From Kitasatospora cineracea (GTDB lineage: Bacteria; Actinomycetota; Actinomycetes; Streptomycetales; Streptomycetaceae), in contig NZ_RJVJ01000002.1 of assembly GCF_003751605.1 (NCBI RefSeq), positions 1,305,001-1,369,000 on the forward strand: a DNA stretch of 64,000 nt, in the 5' to 3' direction. Below, one piece after another: positions 36,796-46,415 of the stretch. Numbering within the stretch: the stretch's first letter is position 1; each line of letters begins with the position of its first letter. The position numbers and the translations under genes are program-made. A model generated the notes under the pieces. That model did not search any database, was not told the DNA's origin, and saw only the letters and a list, made by a program, of their open reading frames with translations.

Positions 36796-37124
36796 CCGGC
36801 GGCCGCCGGGTGCAGCCGGTCCACGATCACGTCCGCGCCGGTCACCGGCGTGCCGGTCAGCTCGGCGACGGTGCGGCAGGCCGCGTCCCGGGCCGTCCGG
36901 GCCAGCGTGCCGACATCGGACGGGAACGGCAGTTCCAGGTGCAGCGTCAGCCGGACCCGGCCGTGCGAGAACAGCGCCGAGACCTTCGGGCGGGGGACCG
37001 GCCCGGGCCGGTCCCGCCAGGCCGGGGCGAGCGCGTCGGCGGCGGCGCGGGCCGCGATCCGCCGGTACACCCGGTCCGCGACCCGTTCGCCGCCGCGCTG
37101 CGCGACCACCCCCGGGTGGGCCAT
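36792..37124 (-). CDS. small Asp23/Gls24-like protein
   Basis: 110 aa. The central V-S-A-L-F-S-H-G-R-V-R-L-T-L-H-L-E-L-P-F-P block and the following helix fit an Asp23 half-domain. Its ATG overlaps the stop of the 63-residue membrane protein by 1 bp, and its stop overlaps the next start by 4 bp, showing tight coupling. Confidence 0.8.
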   Translation of the reverse strand: MAHPGVVAQRGGERVADRVYRRIAARAAADALAPAWRDRPGPVPRPKVSALFSHGRVRLTLHLELPFPSDVGTLARTARDAACRTVAELTGTPVTGADVIVDRLHPAAAG

Positions 37125-37315
37125 CAGCGCCGCCGGTCCCGGCCGCGCAGCAGGTCGCCGAGGTCACCGAGCTCGATGTCCCCCTCGATCAGCCGCCCGA
37201 CCACGAAACCCACCGCCCCGAGCACCGCCACCAGCAGGAACGCGGCGAAACCGCCGAAGTAGCCGGCGAAGCCGAGGGCCATGCCCGCGAGCAGGCCCAC
37301 CAACGCCAGATTCAT
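37124..37315 (-). CDS. small membrane protein of the Asp23 operon
   Basis: 63 aa with one or two Gly/Ala/Val-rich membrane helices (about 3-45) and a charged C-terminus (G-D-I-E-L-G-D-L...R-G-R-D-R-R-R). Resembles DUF2273-type proteins found between asp23 and amaP. Starts 46 bp after the first Asp23 gene. Confidence 0.8.
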   Translation of the reverse strand: MNLALVGLLAGMALGFAGYFGGFAAFLLVAVLGAVGFVVGRLIEGDIELGDLGDLLRGRDRRR

Positions 37316-37361
37316 CCGCTACTCCTTCGGCTTTCCGCTCGGCACTCGGGACGGTCACGAC

Positions 37362-37838
37362 TCACTGCACGCGGGGACGCCGGCCGGAGGAGGCGGACTC
37401 CTCCTCCTCGTCCTCGTCCTCCTCGTCGGGCAGGTGGACGTCGTTGACGGCGATGTTCACCTCGACCACCTCCAGGCCGGTCATCCGCTCGACCGCCTCG
37501 ATGATGTTCGACCGCACCTCGCCGGCCAGCGCGGGGATCACCACCCCGTACTCGACCACCAGCGCGATGTCGATGGCGGTCTGCTTCTCGCCGACCTCCG
37601 CCTTGATCCCGCGCCCCACGCTGGACTTCGAGCCCGGCACCCGGTCCCGCATCGCCCCGAACGTCCGGGAGAACCCCGAGCCCAGCGCGTGGATGCCCGA
37701 CACCTCCCGGGCCGCCATGCCGGCGATCTTCTCCACCACTCCGACCGCGAGGGCGGTACGGCCGCGCTCACCGCTCGGCCGGTTCTCCGTCGCGCTCTTC
37801 TGCAGGTCCGCGGGGGTGGGGGTGTGAGGCTGCGTCAT
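37362..37838 (-). CDS. Asp23/Gls24 family envelope stress response protein
   Basis: 158 aa. Asp23 core (about 27-135) with G-R-T-A-L-A-V-G-V-V-E-K-I-A-G-M-A-A-R-E-V-S-G and I-D-I-A-L-V-V-E-Y-G-V-x-I. Acidic C-terminal run (E/D-rich, about 138-148). Start ATG 37838 with AGGAGA 8 nt upstream. First gene of the operon that ends with AmaP. In Staphylococcus Asp23 responds to alkaline and envelope stress. Confidence 0.92.
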   Translation of the reverse strand: MTQPHTPTPADLQKSATENRPSGERGRTALAVGVVEKIAGMAAREVSGIHALGSGFSRTFGAMRDRVPGSKSSVGRGIKAEVGEKQTAIDIALVVEYGVVIPALAGEVRSNIIEAVERMTGLEVVEVNIAVNDVHLPDEEDEDEEEESASSGRRPRVQ

Positions 37839-37947
37839 CTCGGGTCTCCTGACGTTCGACACCAGCTATATCGCACTTCCTCCCAACCCTGACATTTCGC
37901 CACGCGGTGCGCAGCACGGGTGCCTGCGGACGGGCGCACCGGACACG

Positions 37948-37985
37948 CCGGCAGGGGCGCGGCCCGGCGGCCGCGCCCCTGCTGG
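37948..37985 (-). terminator. terminator after the enoyl-CoA hydratase gene
   Basis: 14-bp GC stem (37951-37964 with 37969-37982) extended by weaker pairs, 15 bp past the stop. Its arms carry GCAGGGGCGCGG, like the element at 35387. Confidence 0.7.
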
Positions 37986-37999
37986 TGTCGTGCGGCCGG

Positions 38000-38800
38000 T
38001 CAGCGGCCCGCGAGGTCGCGGAGGCGGCGGGCCTGGGACTCGCGCTCGGCGGCGCGCTGCTGGTCGTAGGTGCGGTCGATCGCGCCGCGCAGCAGGGACT
38101 TGGTCTCGATGACGGCGTTGCGGGGGGCGGCCAGCAGCGCGGCGGCCAGGTCGGCGGCGGCAGCGTGGAGGTCGTCCGCGGGGACGGCGAGGTTGGCGAG
38201 GCCGATGGCGACGGCCTCGTCCGCGCCGATCCGGCGGCCGGTGGCGCAGATCTCCAGGGCGCGGGCGTAGCCGACGAGTTCGGTGAGCGGCTTGGTGCCG
38301 GTGAGGTCGGGGACCAGGCCGAGGGAGGTCTCCTTCATGGCGAACTGGACGTCCTCGGCGACCACCCGCAGGTCGCAGGCGAGGGCGAGCTGGAAGCCCG
38401 CGCCGACCGCGTGGCCCTGGACGGCGGCGACGGTGACCAGGTCGGTGCGGCGCCACCAGGTGAAGGCCTCCTGGTAGAAGGCGATGGTGGCGTCGAGCTC
38501 GGCGTCCGGGGAGGCGGCGAGCTGGAGGAAGCCGGTCTCGCCGGGGATGCCCTCGGGGGTGAACATGGCGCGGTCGAGGCCGGCCGAGAAGGAGCTGCCC
38601 TCGCCGCGGAGCAGGACGACCCGGACGGTGCCGGGCAGCGCGCGGCCGACGGCGGCGAGGGCGCGCCACATCGCGGGGGTCTGGGCGTTGCGGCGGGTGG
38701 GGTCACAGAGGGTGACGGTGGCGAGTTCGCCGTCCAGGTCGAGGCGGACGCCCGCCTTCTCCCACGCGGTGCGGTCGGCGTCGGGGATGTCGGTGGTCAT
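38000..38800 (-). CDS. enoyl-CoA hydratase/isomerase family protein
   Basis: 266 aa crotonase fold. Oxyanion blocks G-S-S-F-S-A-G-L-D and Q-G-H-A-V-G-A-G-F-Q-L-A-L-A-C-D. The second catalytic Glu of hydratases is replaced near M-K-E-T-S-L-G-L-V-P-D, where Glu and Asp remain, so isomerase or hydratase activity is uncertain. Start ATG 38800 with GGAAGG 8 nt upstream. Monocistronic. Confidence 0.9.
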   Translation of the reverse strand: MTTDIPDADRTAWEKAGVRLDLDGELATVTLCDPTRRNAQTPAMWRALAAVGRALPGTVRVVLLRGEGSSFSAGLDRAMFTPEGIPGETGFLQLAASPDAELDATIAFYQEAFTWWRRTDLVTVAAVQGHAVGAGFQLALACDLRVVAEDVQFAMKETSLGLVPDLTGTKPLTELVGYARALEICATGRRIGADEAVAIGLANLAVPADDLHAAAADLAAALLAAPRNAVIETKSLLRGAIDRTYDQQRAAERESQARRLRDLAGR

Positions 38801-39040
38801 GGCGGTTACCTTCCAGCGGCGGGGCGGGGCTGCCCGCCGACCCCGACGGGCTACTGGAGAGTAACAAAGCGGCCGACCCGCGTACAGGAACGGTCCGCGC
38901 CGGGCCCGGAAACGGCGGTCGGCGGCTCGGGAGAACCCGGCCGCCGATCCGTTGTGGAGCATCGTGCATGGCGAGCAGCGCGATGGTGAGCCGGGGCGGC
39001 CGGAGCTGCTCGGGTGTCGCCCGCCCGGGGTGACGGACCG

Positions 39041-39274
39041 TCAGGAACCGGCAGCGGCAGTGGCCTTGCCCTTGCCGCGGGTGGCTCCGCCACGGCCCCG
39101 GAGGTTGACCCCGGACTCGCTGAGCATGCGGTGGACGAAGCCGTAGGACCGGCCCGTCTCCTCCGCGAGGGCGCGGATGCTCGCCCCGGAGTCGTACTTC
39201 TTCTTGAGATCGGCCGCGAGCTTCTCACGCGCGGCACCTGTTACCCGGCTGCCCTTTTTCAGAGTCTCGGCCAC
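39041..39274 (-). CDS. gbn: GATC-binding nucleoid-associated protein Gbn
   Basis: 77 aa. Single HTH (about 25-60: A-A-D-L-K-K-K-Y-D-S-G-A-S-I-R-A-L-A-E-E-T-G-R-S-Y-G-F-V-H) and a basic Gly/Arg/Lys-rich tail. It strongly resembles the small Streptomyces nucleoid protein described as Gbn (SCO1839, recalled), which binds GATC-centred sites across the chromosome. The start is GTG 39274 with GGAGG 5 nt upstream; the longer frame would read through the upstream GATC sites. As I recall for S. coelicolor, it lies between an enoyl-CoA hydratase and an ABC-F gene. Confidence 0.8.
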   Translation of the reverse strand: MAETLKKGSRVTGAAREKLAADLKKKYDSGASIRALAEETGRSYGFVHRMLSESGVNLRGRGGATRGKGKATAAAGS

Positions 39275-39291
39275 CCGTGCCTCCTCGTAGA

Positions 39292-39319
39292 GGTGATCGG
39301 TCAGAATCCCATGATCACC
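39292..39319. promoter_or_regulatory. inverted GATC pair upstream of gbn
   Basis: GGTGATC (39292-39298) and GATCACC (39313-39319) form a 7-bp inverted repeat with a 14-bp spacer, beginning 18 bp upstream of the gbn GTG. Both arms contain GATC, the core motif of the protein the gene encodes. Confidence 0.5.
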
Positions 39320-39582
39320 CATTGCAAGGCTCCTGGCCACCCATTCGACAAGGTCCGTCGCGGGAAAGCAGGCTCGAGCGGTGGTGCGCGCTCCGCACCA
39401 GGGCGCTCACGGAGGGTGCGCGCGCCCCTCGGTCGTTCACCGCGGTGAGCGAATCCGCTGCTCAGCCCGGACCGTCAGCGGGCAAACCGCGCGCGGCCGG
39501 ACGGAGAACGGAGACGCACCTCCCGGTGTTCCCGGGATCGACGGAGGACGAGTTCTTCTCGTACCGGTGGTGGACCCCGCGT
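39320..39582. other. intergenic region, nothing recognised
   Basis: About 260 bp between gbn and the ABC-F terminator. Short open frames here have no RBS or family resemblance. The promoter of gbn is expected near 39320-39350. Confidence 0.5.
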
Positions 39583-39622
39583 CCACCCGCCCGGTCCGGG
39601 CGGCGGCCCGGGCGGGCGGTGG
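39583..39622 (-). terminator. terminator of the ABC-F gene
   Basis: 9-bp GC stem extended across a small bulge (39583-39594 with 39608-39622), directly after the minus-strand stop. Confidence 0.55.
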
Positions 39623-41221
<1,599 letters not shown>

Positions 41222-41338
41222 GGCTGGGGTCTCTCCTCGGCGTGGGTATGGCTCTCAGCCATCGGACCCAAGTTTACGGGAGCATCGGCGAACTCTTTTT
41301 CGCGCCGGCCGACGCGGCTTCCGGACCGGTGACGGCGC

Positions 41339-42253
41339 TCACTTCCCGCAGGACGGGCGGGCCGCGGCGAACGGGACGGCGGCGGTGCCGCAGGCGGCCT
41401 CGCGGGTGCCGAGGGTGGTGTCGTACACCCAGCTGCCGATCACCGGGCCGTCCTCGACCATCACCCGGTGGCCGTCCAGCGGGCGCATCACCACGTCCGG
41501 GCCGGTGTTGAGGAAGCCGCCGTGGTCGGTGAGCGAGAACACCATGACGCCGCCGGGCAGTTGGCGGGCGGCCGAGCCGCCGGCCGGCGGGCACAGCCGC
41601 GGCACCAGCACCGCGTCGTCGGTCTGCGCGGTGCGCGCCGGGTCGAAGTCGCAGCCCGCCGGGGGGCGGGAGTTGAAGCGCAGGTCGCCGTCGCGCTCGC
41701 GGAAGCCCATCAGCAGGCCGGGGGTGACCACCGTCACGAACGCGTCGTTGACCTTGTCGTCGGACGGGTGCAGCGCGTCGGCGGCGCGCTGCAGCATGGT
41801 CTGCTTGCGCTGCTCCTCGGTGCGGGTGTCCGCGCCCGGCTCGCCGTCGGCGCGCAGCCAGTCGGCGAGGTCCGGGAAGCCGCGGTGCCAGCGCACCGAG
41901 TGGTCGGCGGTGTTGACCGCGGTGATCATGCCGTCGTCCCAGAGCACCACGGCGTCCTCGCCGACCCGGGCCAGGTGCAGCGCGGTGGCGCCCTCCCGGC
42001 GGTAGGACCACAGGCGCTCGCCGGTGGACCGCGAGTAGGCCTCCACGCCGGGGCCCACCTGGAGGTCGGCCTGCTCCGCGCCGGTCGACTGCGCGCTCAC
42101 CGGGCTGGCGTCCGACGCGCCGGGGACCACCCGGTCGCCGAACGGCTCGGGCCGGTTGGCGTGGGCCGCCGCACCGGCCGCGAGGACCAGCAGGACGGCG
42201 GCGGCGGGCAGGGCCGAGCGGGGCGACAGGCTTCGCAGCGGGTTGAAGGACAC
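41339..42253 (-). CDS. secreted PQQ-like propeller protein, function unknown
   Basis: 304 aa. N-terminal signal/anchor (about 13-33). Later blocks such as V-E-A-Y-S-R-S-T-G-E-R-L-W-S-Y-R and D-G-M-I-T-A-V-N-T-A-D-H-S-V-R-W are typical of PQQ-type propeller strands. Four Cys in the C-terminal half suggest disulfides outside the cell. GTG start 42253; no strong RBS seen. Confidence 0.75.
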   Translation of the reverse strand: MSFNPLRSLSPRSALPAAAVLLVLAAGAAAHANRPEPFGDRVVPGASDASPVSAQSTGAEQADLQVGPGVEAYSRSTGERLWSYRREGATALHLARVGEDAVVLWDDGMITAVNTADHSVRWHRGFPDLADWLRADGEPGADTRTEEQRKQTMLQRAADALHPSDDKVNDAFVTVVTPGLLMGFRERDGDLRFNSRPPAGCDFDPARTAQTDDAVLVPRLCPPAGGSAARQLPGGVMVFSLTDHGGFLNTGPDVVMRPLDGHRVMVEDGPVIGSWVYDTTLGTREAACGTAAVPFAAARPSCGK

Positions 42254-42452
42254 GGGCGGAGTTTATCCGGCGGGTACTGACGGGAGCCCCCGGTTTACCG
42301 CCCGGCCCGCCCGGGCGTGTCACTGGTCCAGACCTTTATCCGGGCCTGACGCGACCCGGCCCGACCTGCGGGTCAGCCGGGCGGGCGGATGGACGCGGCC
42401 CGTTAGGGTACCCGTGCGGTGGCCCGACCGACTGTTACAGAGGTGAGACGGA

Positions 42453-43340
42453 ATGCAGTTCGACGACGAGGCGGAGCTCGACGCCTCACAGGTGCAGGAC
42501 CGGCGCGGCATCCCCGGCGGCGGACTGGCGGTCGGCGGCGGGGCGATCGGCATCCTCGGGCTGGTCGTGGCGCTGCTGTTCGGCATCGACCCGGGGATGT
42601 TCGGCGCCGCCGACCAGCCGGCCGCGCCCCCGGTCGGGAAGGCCACCAGCCCCGCCCAGCTGAGCGCGGCCTGCAGGACCGGCGCGGACGCCAACAAGCG
42701 GCAGGACTGCCGGATCCTGGCCGTGGTCAACAGCGTCCAGGCGTACTGGCAGGCCGACTTCGCGGCCCGCGGCCGCAGCTACGCCCCGGCCGACACCGTG
42801 CTGTTCACCGACCGGGTCGCCACCGCCTGCGGCACCGCGACCTCCGCGGTCGGGCCGTTCTACTGCCCCGGCGACCGCAAGGCCTACTTCGACCTGGGCT
42901 TCTTCGACGACATGACCCGGCAGCTGGGCGCCAAGGGCGGGCCGTTCGCCGAGGCGTACGTGGTGGCGCACGAGTACGGGCACCACGTGCAGGACCTGCT
43001 GGGCACCATGGGCAAGGTCGGCAACGACCGGCAGGGCGCGGACAGCGCCTCGGTCAGGCTGGAGCTGCAGGCCGACTGCTACGCGGGCGTGTGGACGCAC
43101 CACGCCACCACCACCCCGCAGCCCTCCACCGGGCGCCCGCTGATCACCTCGCTGACCGACCAGGACATCGCACTGGCGCTGGACGCCGCCGAGTCGGTGG
43201 GCGACGACCGGATCCAGCAGCGGGCCACCGGGCGCAGCAACCCGGAGACCTGGACGCACGGCTCCTCGGCGCAGCGGAAGCAGTGGTTCACCACCGGCTA
43301 CCGCACCGGCGACCCGGCGCAGTGCGACACCTTCGGCTGA
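42453..43340 (+). CDS. neutral zinc metallopeptidase (YpfJ family)
   Basis: 295 aa. Membrane anchor about 24-43. Zinc-binding H-E-Y-G-H-H (H173, E174, H177) and later E-L-Q-A-D-C-Y-A-G-V-W, the conserved third-ligand region of the YpfJ/neutral zinc metallopeptidase family. Active site faces outward. ATG with GGTGAG 5 nt upstream. Substrate unknown. Confidence 0.92.
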   Translation: MQFDDEAELDASQVQDRRGIPGGGLAVGGGAIGILGLVVALLFGIDPGMFGAADQPAAPPVGKATSPAQLSAACRTGADANKRQDCRILAVVNSVQAYWQADFAARGRSYAPADTVLFTDRVATACGTATSAVGPFYCPGDRKAYFDLGFFDDMTRQLGAKGGPFAEAYVVAHEYGHHVQDLLGTMGKVGNDRQGADSASVRLELQADCYAGVWTHHATTTPQPSTGRPLITSLTDQDIALALDAAESVGDDRIQQRATGRSNPETWTHGSSAQRKQWFTTGYRTGDPAQCDTFG

Positions 43341-43442
43341 CCGGCCCCCGGGTTGACCCGTTGGGGTGACATGGGGCATTTATGACGGTCCGTCAGGCTA
43401 GGCTCCTGGGGCCGGAATCGTCCCTGGACCCACGGAGATCCC

Positions 43443-44525
43443 ATGCGTCTCGGCCGCCTGACCCTGGCCGCTGCCGCGCTGCTGCTGGTGACCACCGCGA
43501 GCGTGCCCTCGGGCACCCCGCTCAGCCAGACCGAGCGCCACGCCGCGCTCTCCTCCGACGCCATCCAGCCGCGCGGCGCGGCGCCCCGGCCGGTGGTGCA
43601 GCGGGCGGTGCACGAGGTGCCGTTCGGCGCGTTCGTCGGCTCCTGGGACACCTACATCCCGAACATCGCCCGGATGTCCTCCTGGCTGAACAACGCCAAC
43701 CTGCAGGTCGGCCACACCTACCTGGCGGGCAACGGCTGGCAGGACGTCGAGGGCGAGCCGATGGTGCTCGGCCTGTGGTCGCAGTGGCGGCAGTCCGACC
43801 CCGGGCGGCGGCTGGTGCTGGGCGTGCCGATGCTCGTCCCGAACGAGGGCAACGTGCCGGACGCCGAGGTGGCCCGGCTGCTGGCCCGCGGCAACCAGGG
43901 CGAGTTCGACCAGCACTTCCTGCGGCTGGCCCGGAAGCTGGTCGCGTTCGGCGGCGGCGACACCGTCATCACCCTCGGCTGGGAGATGAACGGCGTCACC
44001 TACACCTCGCGCTGCAAGCCCGACCCGGCGGCCTGGAAGGCGTACTGGCGGCGGATCGTCGGCGTGATGCGCTCGGTGCCCGGCCAGCGCTTCTCCTTCG
44101 ACTTCACCCCCACCCGCGGGCTGGACGCCATCCCCTGGACGCGCTGCTACCCGGGCGACGACGTGGTCGACATCATCGGCATGGACAGCTACGACCAGCC
44201 CGCCGGCGGCACCTTCGACGAGTACGTCTCCGAGCCGTACGGGCTGCAGGACCAGGTCGAGTTCGCCGCCAAGCGCGGCAAGCCGGTGTCCTACCCGGAG
44301 TGGGGGCTGTTCCGCAACGGCGACAACCCGGAGTTCGTCCGGCGGATGGTGGAGTGGATGCGCACCCACGACACCGCCTACCAGACCGTCACCGACTACT
44401 GCCCGCACGGCTTCTGGGCCTGCAAGGACAACCCGAAGTCGGCCGCGGTGTACAAGCAGCTGATGTCGGGCTCCTCCGGGGCCGTCGGGCCGGTGAGGAC
44501 CTCACCGCAGTCGCCGCTGCGCTAG
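43443..44525 (+). CDS. secreted glycoside hydrolase family 26 (endo-beta-mannanase-like)
   Basis: 360 aa. Signal peptide about 1-22. GH26 barrel with acid/base Glu181 in L-G-W-E-M-N-G and nucleophile Glu286 in Y-P-E-W-G-L. GH26 members cut beta-mannan or mixed beta-glycans. It sits at the end of an exopolysaccharide cluster and its last 24 bp overlap the convergent GNAT gene, so trimming or release of that polymer is a reasonable inference. Confidence 0.88.
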   Translation: MRLGRLTLAAAALLLVTTASVPSGTPLSQTERHAALSSDAIQPRGAAPRPVVQRAVHEVPFGAFVGSWDTYIPNIARMSSWLNNANLQVGHTYLAGNGWQDVEGEPMVLGLWSQWRQSDPGRRLVLGVPMLVPNEGNVPDAEVARLLARGNQGEFDQHFLRLARKLVAFGGGDTVITLGWEMNGVTYTSRCKPDPAAWKAYWRRIVGVMRSVPGQRFSFDFTPTRGLDAIPWTRCYPGDDVVDIIGMDSYDQPAGGTFDEYVSEPYGLQDQVEFAAKRGKPVSYPEWGLFRNGDNPEFVRRMVEWMRTHDTAYQTVTDYCPHGFWACKDNPKSAAVYKQLMSGSSGAVGPVRTSPQSPLR

Positions 44526-45677
44526 CGCCTCCTTCAGCTTCGGCATCCGGGTCCGCAGCAGGTGCACGACGGCGATCCGGGCCCGGACCCGCAGCGCGCG
44601 GGCGGCCGCCGCGGGGGCCAGCCGGCCGGGGCCGAGCACCAGGCGCTGGTTGGGCAGCTGGTCCGGGCGCCAGCGCTGCTTGTACGGCTCCTGGCCGCGC
44701 AGCAGGCTGAGCTGCGGGATCCCGGCGGCGCGGACCGCGTCCAGCGCGGCGCCGAACAGCAGCCCGGCGATGTCCAGCTTCTCCCGGAGCCGGGGGTGCG
44801 CGCCGTACATGTACAGGCCGCCGAACGGGGCGCAGAGGATCACCAGGTTCACCGCCACCACCTCGCCGTCCAGCTCGAACCGGTGTATCACCGCCCGGCC
44901 GGTCGCCACCAGGCCGGTGGTCGACTCGGTCAGGTGCGCGGCGAAGCGCGCGGTGCGGTGCTCCGGGGTGACCCCGCGGTCCTGCCACTGCAGCATGTGC
45001 AGCCGCAGCAACTCCCCCACCGTGTACGGGACTTCCTCGGCCGTCGCGGAGTGCACCACCACCCCGGACTGGGCGATCCTGCGGAGCTTGACCCGGCTGC
45101 GCTGGGCGGTCTTGCCGGGCAGCCGCTTCAGCAGCTCCTCCATCGGGACGGCCGGCAGGTACTGGCAGAGCGAGTCCGCGTAGCGGTGCCGGCGGCCGCG
45201 CCAGTGCGCGTACACCCGCTGCACGGCCGCCGACGGGTGCACCTCGCGCAGCTCCAGGCTGTGCCAGGGGCGGTGCAGCGGCAGGGCGGCGGCCAGCTCG
45301 GCGGCGGCCCGGTCGGCGCAGTCGTCGTCGAGCAGCACGTCGGTGAAGTCGACCAGGCCCGCGCCCAGGTTGGTCAGGCCGCCGAACGGGCCGCGGCGGC
45401 GCAGCGCGGCGGCCCCGACCAGCCGGCCGTCGCGGCGGACCAGCACCAGCACCAGCGCGCCGGGGCGGCCGTAGCCGCGCCACCAGGAGCGCAGCCACGG
45501 GGCGGCCTGGAAGGCGGTCGCGGTGGCGCAGCGGCGGTGCAGGTCGTCCCAGTCGTCGGCGACCCGGTCCAGGGCGTCGTCGGCGCGCAGCACCTCGGCG
45601 CTCCACTGCTCGCGGTCGGCGGCGCAGCGGGCCGGCTGGGCGGGCACCCGGGGGCCGCGCCGCTGGCGGAGCTTCAC
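44502..45677 (-). CDS. GNAT/FemAB-like acyltransferase of the EPS cluster
   Basis: 391 aa. Two GNAT-like halves; the C-terminal part (about 195-345) has G-E-V-V-A-V-N-L-V-I and the helix-rich Y-K-Q-R-W end typical of CelD/BioF2-like acetyltransferases (COG5653). GTG start 45677 overlaps the Wzz stop by 4 bp. It may acylate the sugar repeat or a peptide substituent. Convergent 24-bp overlap with the GH26 gene. Confidence 0.82.
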   Translation of the reverse strand: MKLRQRRGPRVPAQPARCAADREQWSAEVLRADDALDRVADDWDDLHRRCATATAFQAAPWLRSWWRGYGRPGALVLVLVRRDGRLVGAAALRRRGPFGGLTNLGAGLVDFTDVLLDDDCADRAAAELAAALPLHRPWHSLELREVHPSAAVQRVYAHWRGRRHRYADSLCQYLPAVPMEELLKRLPGKTAQRSRVKLRRIAQSGVVVHSATAEEVPYTVGELLRLHMLQWQDRGVTPEHRTARFAAHLTESTTGLVATGRAVIHRFELDGEVVAVNLVILCAPFGGLYMYGAHPRLREKLDIAGLLFGAALDAVRAAGIPQLSLLRGQEPYKQRWRPDQLPNQRLVLGPGRLAPAAAARALRVRARIAVVHLLRTRMPKLKEALAQRRLR

Positions 45678-46342
45678 CGGGCGGCCGCCGGGGCGCGGGT
45701 CTTCCCGGGAGCGGGCTCGGCGGCCTCGGCCTGGGCGGGCAGCGCGGGCTCGGGCTCCGCGGCCTGCGGGGCTTCCGGGGTGGCGGACGGCTTGCGGCGG
45801 GTGAGCAGCACCAGGGCGCCGACCAGCACGCCGGCGGCCGCGCCGACCGCGGTGTCCAGGCTCGCGGACGGGGAGGCGGGGGCGTCGGGCTCGGCGGCGG
45901 GGGCCAGCGGGACCAGGCGGACGCCGGTCTCCTTGCTGCTGGCGTTGCCGAACGCGATCAGCGACTTGGCGACCGCGTCGGCGTTCTTCACCGCCTCCTC
46001 GCCGCGGGCGCCGGTGCCGGTGATCTCGATCATCGGGGCGTCCGGGGAGGTGGTGCCGCGGACCAGCCCGGCCAGCGCGGTCACCGTCCGGCCGGTCTCG
46101 GCGGCGGCCCCGATCAGCACCTGCGGCTGGCCGGTGAGCCGGCCGTACGCCTGGGCGAAGTTGACGGCGGTGGAGTTCTCGCCGGGGTTGTTCGGGACCA
46201 CCACCACGTAGGAGCTGGCCGAGTAGCTGGGGTGCGAGACGAGGGCGTAGCCGGCACCGGCCGCCGCGCCGAGCGGGACGGCGAGGGCCAGCGGCCACCA
46301 TCGGCGGGCCAGCGCGCGGGCGCTGCGGCGTGGTTCGGGCAT
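45674..46342 (-). CDS. Wzz/YveK-like chain-length regulator
   Basis: 222 aa. Two membrane helices (about 16-34 and 163-181) flank an extracytoplasmic Wzz-type domain. The C-terminal tail is Ala/Pro/Glu-rich and lacks the tyrosine-kinase domain of BY-kinases. Expected to set polymer length together with the Wzy-like protein. Confidence 0.83.
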   Translation of the reverse strand: MPEPRRSARALARRWWPLALAVPLGAAAGAGYALVSHPSYSASSYVVVVPNNPGENSTAVNFAQAYGRLTGQPQVLIGAAAETGRTVTALAGLVRGTTSPDAPMIEITGTGARGEEAVKNADAVAKSLIAFGNASSKETGVRLVPLAPAAEPDAPASPSASLDTAVGAAAGVLVGALVLLTRRKPSATPEAPQAAEPEPALPAQAEAAEPAPGKTRAPAAAR

Positions 46343-46415
46343 CGGTGGCTCCAGGGGGTGAGAGGGACGGACGGATCAGTGCGCGGCGGCCCGGCGGCGG
46401 GCCGGGTCGGCGGGG

